Shown here piece by piece: positions 61,504 to 64,000 of a stretch of DNA of 64,000 nt. Source of the DNA: Mugil cephalus (Eukaryota; Chordata; Actinopteri; Mugiliformes; Mugilidae); contig NC_061774.1 in assembly GCF_022458985.1 (NCBI RefSeq), positions 15,524,197 to 15,588,196 on the forward strand, given 5' to 3'. The notes below the pieces were generated by a model, which saw nothing but the letters and a program-made list of their open reading frames with translations, had not been told where the DNA came from and searched no databases. The position numbers were made by a program, and so were the translations under genes. The stretch's first letter is position 1. Each line of letters opens with the position of its first letter.

Positions 61504-64000
61504 ATGGCAACACCAGATGGATTTCCTGCCAGTTTCTATGGTGAACCAGGAGTGTTAGGCATGTTGTCCAATGGGATCAGTGCCTTCCTTGTACTTCTAC
61601 AGAACTTCAATGCAGCTCACACTGGCATTGCAGCACAAGGAGTGGAGAGCATCCTCACAGGTAAAACCTAAAGTAAATGTGCAAGAATGATATCATAAAA
61701 GAATAAATGAAACAATGGTTAGAATTAAGGTTATTTCAATTTTATGTTTTTCAACAGGTGTTCATCTCATCCTGATCGGTGGTATATGCCAGCTGGTGGC
61801 GGGACTGCTTTCCTTTCGAAAATACGATCACCTGAGTGGCACTGCCTTTATTGGTTATGCTGCTCTTTGGGGTAGTTATGGTGCCACCCAAATTTACTTT
61901 GGTGCCTTATCTCAAGAGACCTCATCTATGTCAAATCAGATGAATTCGTCTCTGTCCACGATTGTGCCGAATAACATGTCACTGAATAACCTCACAGACA
62001 TGCCAGTTTGCTATTTATGCCTATCCAAGACAGAGTCAGCGATTGCAGGTCTGATCCCTTATATCATTTTGTCCTTCCTTCTTGCATTTTGCTCTGCCAC
62101 AGTCAACTACATCATGCCCTTTGTCTTTGGGGCCATCACAGCCACTTTAGTCTTTGAAGCAGCAGCTCTAGTAACAGGCTCCTGGGCCCGTGTGGTCTCT
62201 GGGGTCCTGGAGTTGCTCATTCTGCTCTTTGCCATGTATGGCTCAGCTGCACTGCTCATCAAAGGCCTGACTCAACGTCTCGTCCTCAAAGGCTTTGGGA
62301 CCCCTCTGTTTAATGTCCTCCTGCTAGGAACCCCCAATTCATCAAGTGCCCAGAGCATTGGTCAGGAGAAGAAAAAGAACACAAAGTATGCTGAGCCCAT
62401 GGCCTTGGGTTTCTTTTGTGACTCCGTTGCTCCCTTTATCTACGCTTTCTATGGCTTTGGGTACATGAAATCATTTGGCTTAGGAGCTGTATGGGTCTCC
62501 ATCATTGCCTTTGCCCAGCTGTTCTCCAGCTACTATGCCCATCTGCGCCAAGACTGCTACCACACTACAAAGTTTGGCTTCCATGCCACTTATTGGCTGA
62601 TCAAGGCTTGGGACGAGTTTGTGATATCTACTCTGATTGTAAACGAGAGCAAAGTTGCTTCTGCAAGGGAGGCAATGGTGGGAGATTGGTTCTTTGTGAT
62701 GGCAGCCTTGGTGCTCTGTGTGGGAAGTCTGAACATGGACGCCCTGGAACTGATTCACAACATGCTCTTCGTCCTGGTCACGATATCCACAATCCCCCAG
62801 ATCCCGCTCCACAGTTATTACATCTTCTTTGGTGTAGCTTGCTCCCTGTTCACCGCAGTCTCCATCTATGGCACCTTCACACGTCTCATCAACTCAATAG
62901 CAGAAAAGTCTCTCATCCCAGTGGGACCACAGCCCATCTCCACCGAGCAGCTGAAAAAAGTTTTGAGTTGCAGAAGATCTACACCAACAGACCAGAAGCA
63001 ACTGCCCAAAACTGACCAGGACTCAGATGCTCTGTTCTACTTTACAAACGGAGTCGCAGCTCTTTCAGCTCTTCATTCAAATGCTTCCAATCAGAATCTT
63101 AGTTTCCTTCATCAAACTGTCCCTTGGGTCCTCATCTCTGGCGCAATCATCCAGGTCTACGTCAGCAGACTGCAAGTCACAGGAGGTGGCCAGTTTGGGT
63201 CAGTCATCTCATCCATCTATGTGGGCGTATGGGCAACATGGACTTGGTTTAGGTTTGCAGGTAAGTTGTACAAACATGTGAGAAACATTTATCTTTGTGA
63301 TCTCCACAACATTCTGATTCATTTGAATCTTTTCTAGGTAACCTGCTTCAGCTCTCCACAGAGGCTACCTATGGATTTACAGCAGGAGCCATTGCTCTCC
63401 TGGTCATTAATGCTTTTCTCATGCTGATCGGTAAGCTTAAGCACATTTTTTATTTATTTTTACATTTTAGGGGGTGTTGTTTTGTCTGGTTTTCAACGCT
63501 TCTTTCATTTTTTGTCAGCTGCCTATAGGAACCTGGTTCTGCTGTTTCTAACAACAGTCATGGAGGTTGCTCTGGTCTGCCTCCTGCTTTCCACCCTTCA
63601 GCGACTTCCATACGATCTAGAAAGTAAGTACATATAAAACTGCATGTATGCATGAAGAAATACTTCTTAATTAACCAGTTGAACTATTTATATCATCTCA
63701 ATAAAACATTGTGACAACTGGTTCTTGTTTGTTGCAGTTGCCATGCTCTCACTGATTACAATCATTTGTATATATGGAGTTCTGGCATCATTGGTTAATG
63801 GCATCTTCTCACAGAGATTGCTCCCTATGGGTCCTCCTTTGATAAAGGTAAACAGTGAAGATGACATCTTCAGATGTTCTCTCTTCAAGTCAAATGGATC
63901 GCATGCTGTATAATACTCTAAAATCCATCCACCATCTCTGTGTCTGGTTATAGAGTAGAAAGAAGCAAGAGACATCTTCAGAGCCACCCTGTCCACTGGC
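61504..64000 (+). CDS. SatP-like (GPR1/FUN34/YaaH family) triple-module membrane protein, partial at 3' end; exons 61504-61660, 61758-63260, 63338-63430, 63519-63623, 63738-63847, 63954-64000+
   Basis: The ATG at 61,504 has a good context (GACACCATGG). Exons join in phase to about 671 residues before the window cuts the last one. The protein reads as three modules of six hydrophobic segments each. Module 1 (about 13-250) starts GEPGVLG and has the strongest family signature: GGICQLVAGLLSFRKYDHLS then GTAFIGYAALWGSYG, like the G.aQl.aG..eF..gn and TAF.sYG.FW motifs of acetate/succinate transporters. Module 2 (264 on) starts AEPMALG and has FGFHATYWLIKAW. Module 3 (474 on) starts DSDALFYF, with the proline lost, and has FGSVISSIYVGVWATW. 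Modules 2 and 3 end alike (IYG..(T/L)..LIN.I..., then LIPVGP or LLPMGP). Three N-glycosylation sequons lie in a module 1 loop. No vertebrate function is known to me. The ACOD1 neighbour suggests dicarboxylate or itaconate handling, which is inference. Confidence 0.8.

Noticed and set aside
62480-63015. ORFs overlapping the SatP-like gene on both strands (110 and 174 codons)
   Set aside because: Shadows of the real coding frame; no hydrophobic or family pattern of their own.

Overview
The window is vertebrate nuclear DNA, almost certainly from a ray-finned (teleost) fish. The genes are split by GT-AG introns, long stretches lack genes, there are many microsatellites, and the interspersed repeats are of kinds common in fish genomes (Tc1-like fragments, a TTAA-flanked MITE, a fish dispersed repeat, pentanucleotide-tailed retroelement ends). 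Five protein-coding genes can be read. All exon joins given here were made by hand from splice sites and reading-frame phase.

Layout. Positions 1-26,242 hold no gene I can support: low-complexity tracts, a few repeats, and CpG-dense patches near 18.5-19.3 kb that could be promoter sequence. NEXMIF (KIAA2022) follows on the plus strand, with a short first coding exon at 26,292-26,373, one very large exon at 30,766-34,976 and a 3'UTR to about 38.36 kb. RLIM (RNF12), a RING-H2 E3 ubiquitin ligase, lies downstream on the same strand (non-coding exon ending 41,429; CDS 42,479-46,742). The NEXMIF-RLIM pair is also adjacent and co-oriented on the mammalian X (Xq13), so this block is conserved. GLOD5, a small glyoxalase-fold protein, follows at 49,813-51,039. 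About 5.5 kb of repeat-rich spacer comes next, holding a dead Tc1-like transposase and a duplicated segment.

The right end is the most interesting part. A six-coding-exon ACOD1/IRG1 gene (cis-aconitate decarboxylase, which makes itaconate) runs on the minus strand from 60,181 to 56,867. Diverging from it, from a shared control region of about 300 bp (60.27-60.6 kb), is a plus-strand gene for a membrane protein. It appears to consist of three tandem six-helix modules resembling the GPR1/FUN34/YaaH (SatP, acetate/succinate transporter) family, and it runs off the window end. Itaconate is methylene-succinate, so this head-to-head pair suggests an immune-metabolite synthesis-plus-transport unit. 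The gene pairing and architecture are read from sequence; the transport role is inference.

Other points of note are a 24-bp coding minisatellite that lengthens RLIM, upstream ORFs that overlap the start codons of RLIM and NEXMIF, a microsatellite that abuts the GLOD5 exon-2 splice donor, and a predicted mitochondrial presequence on ACOD1.
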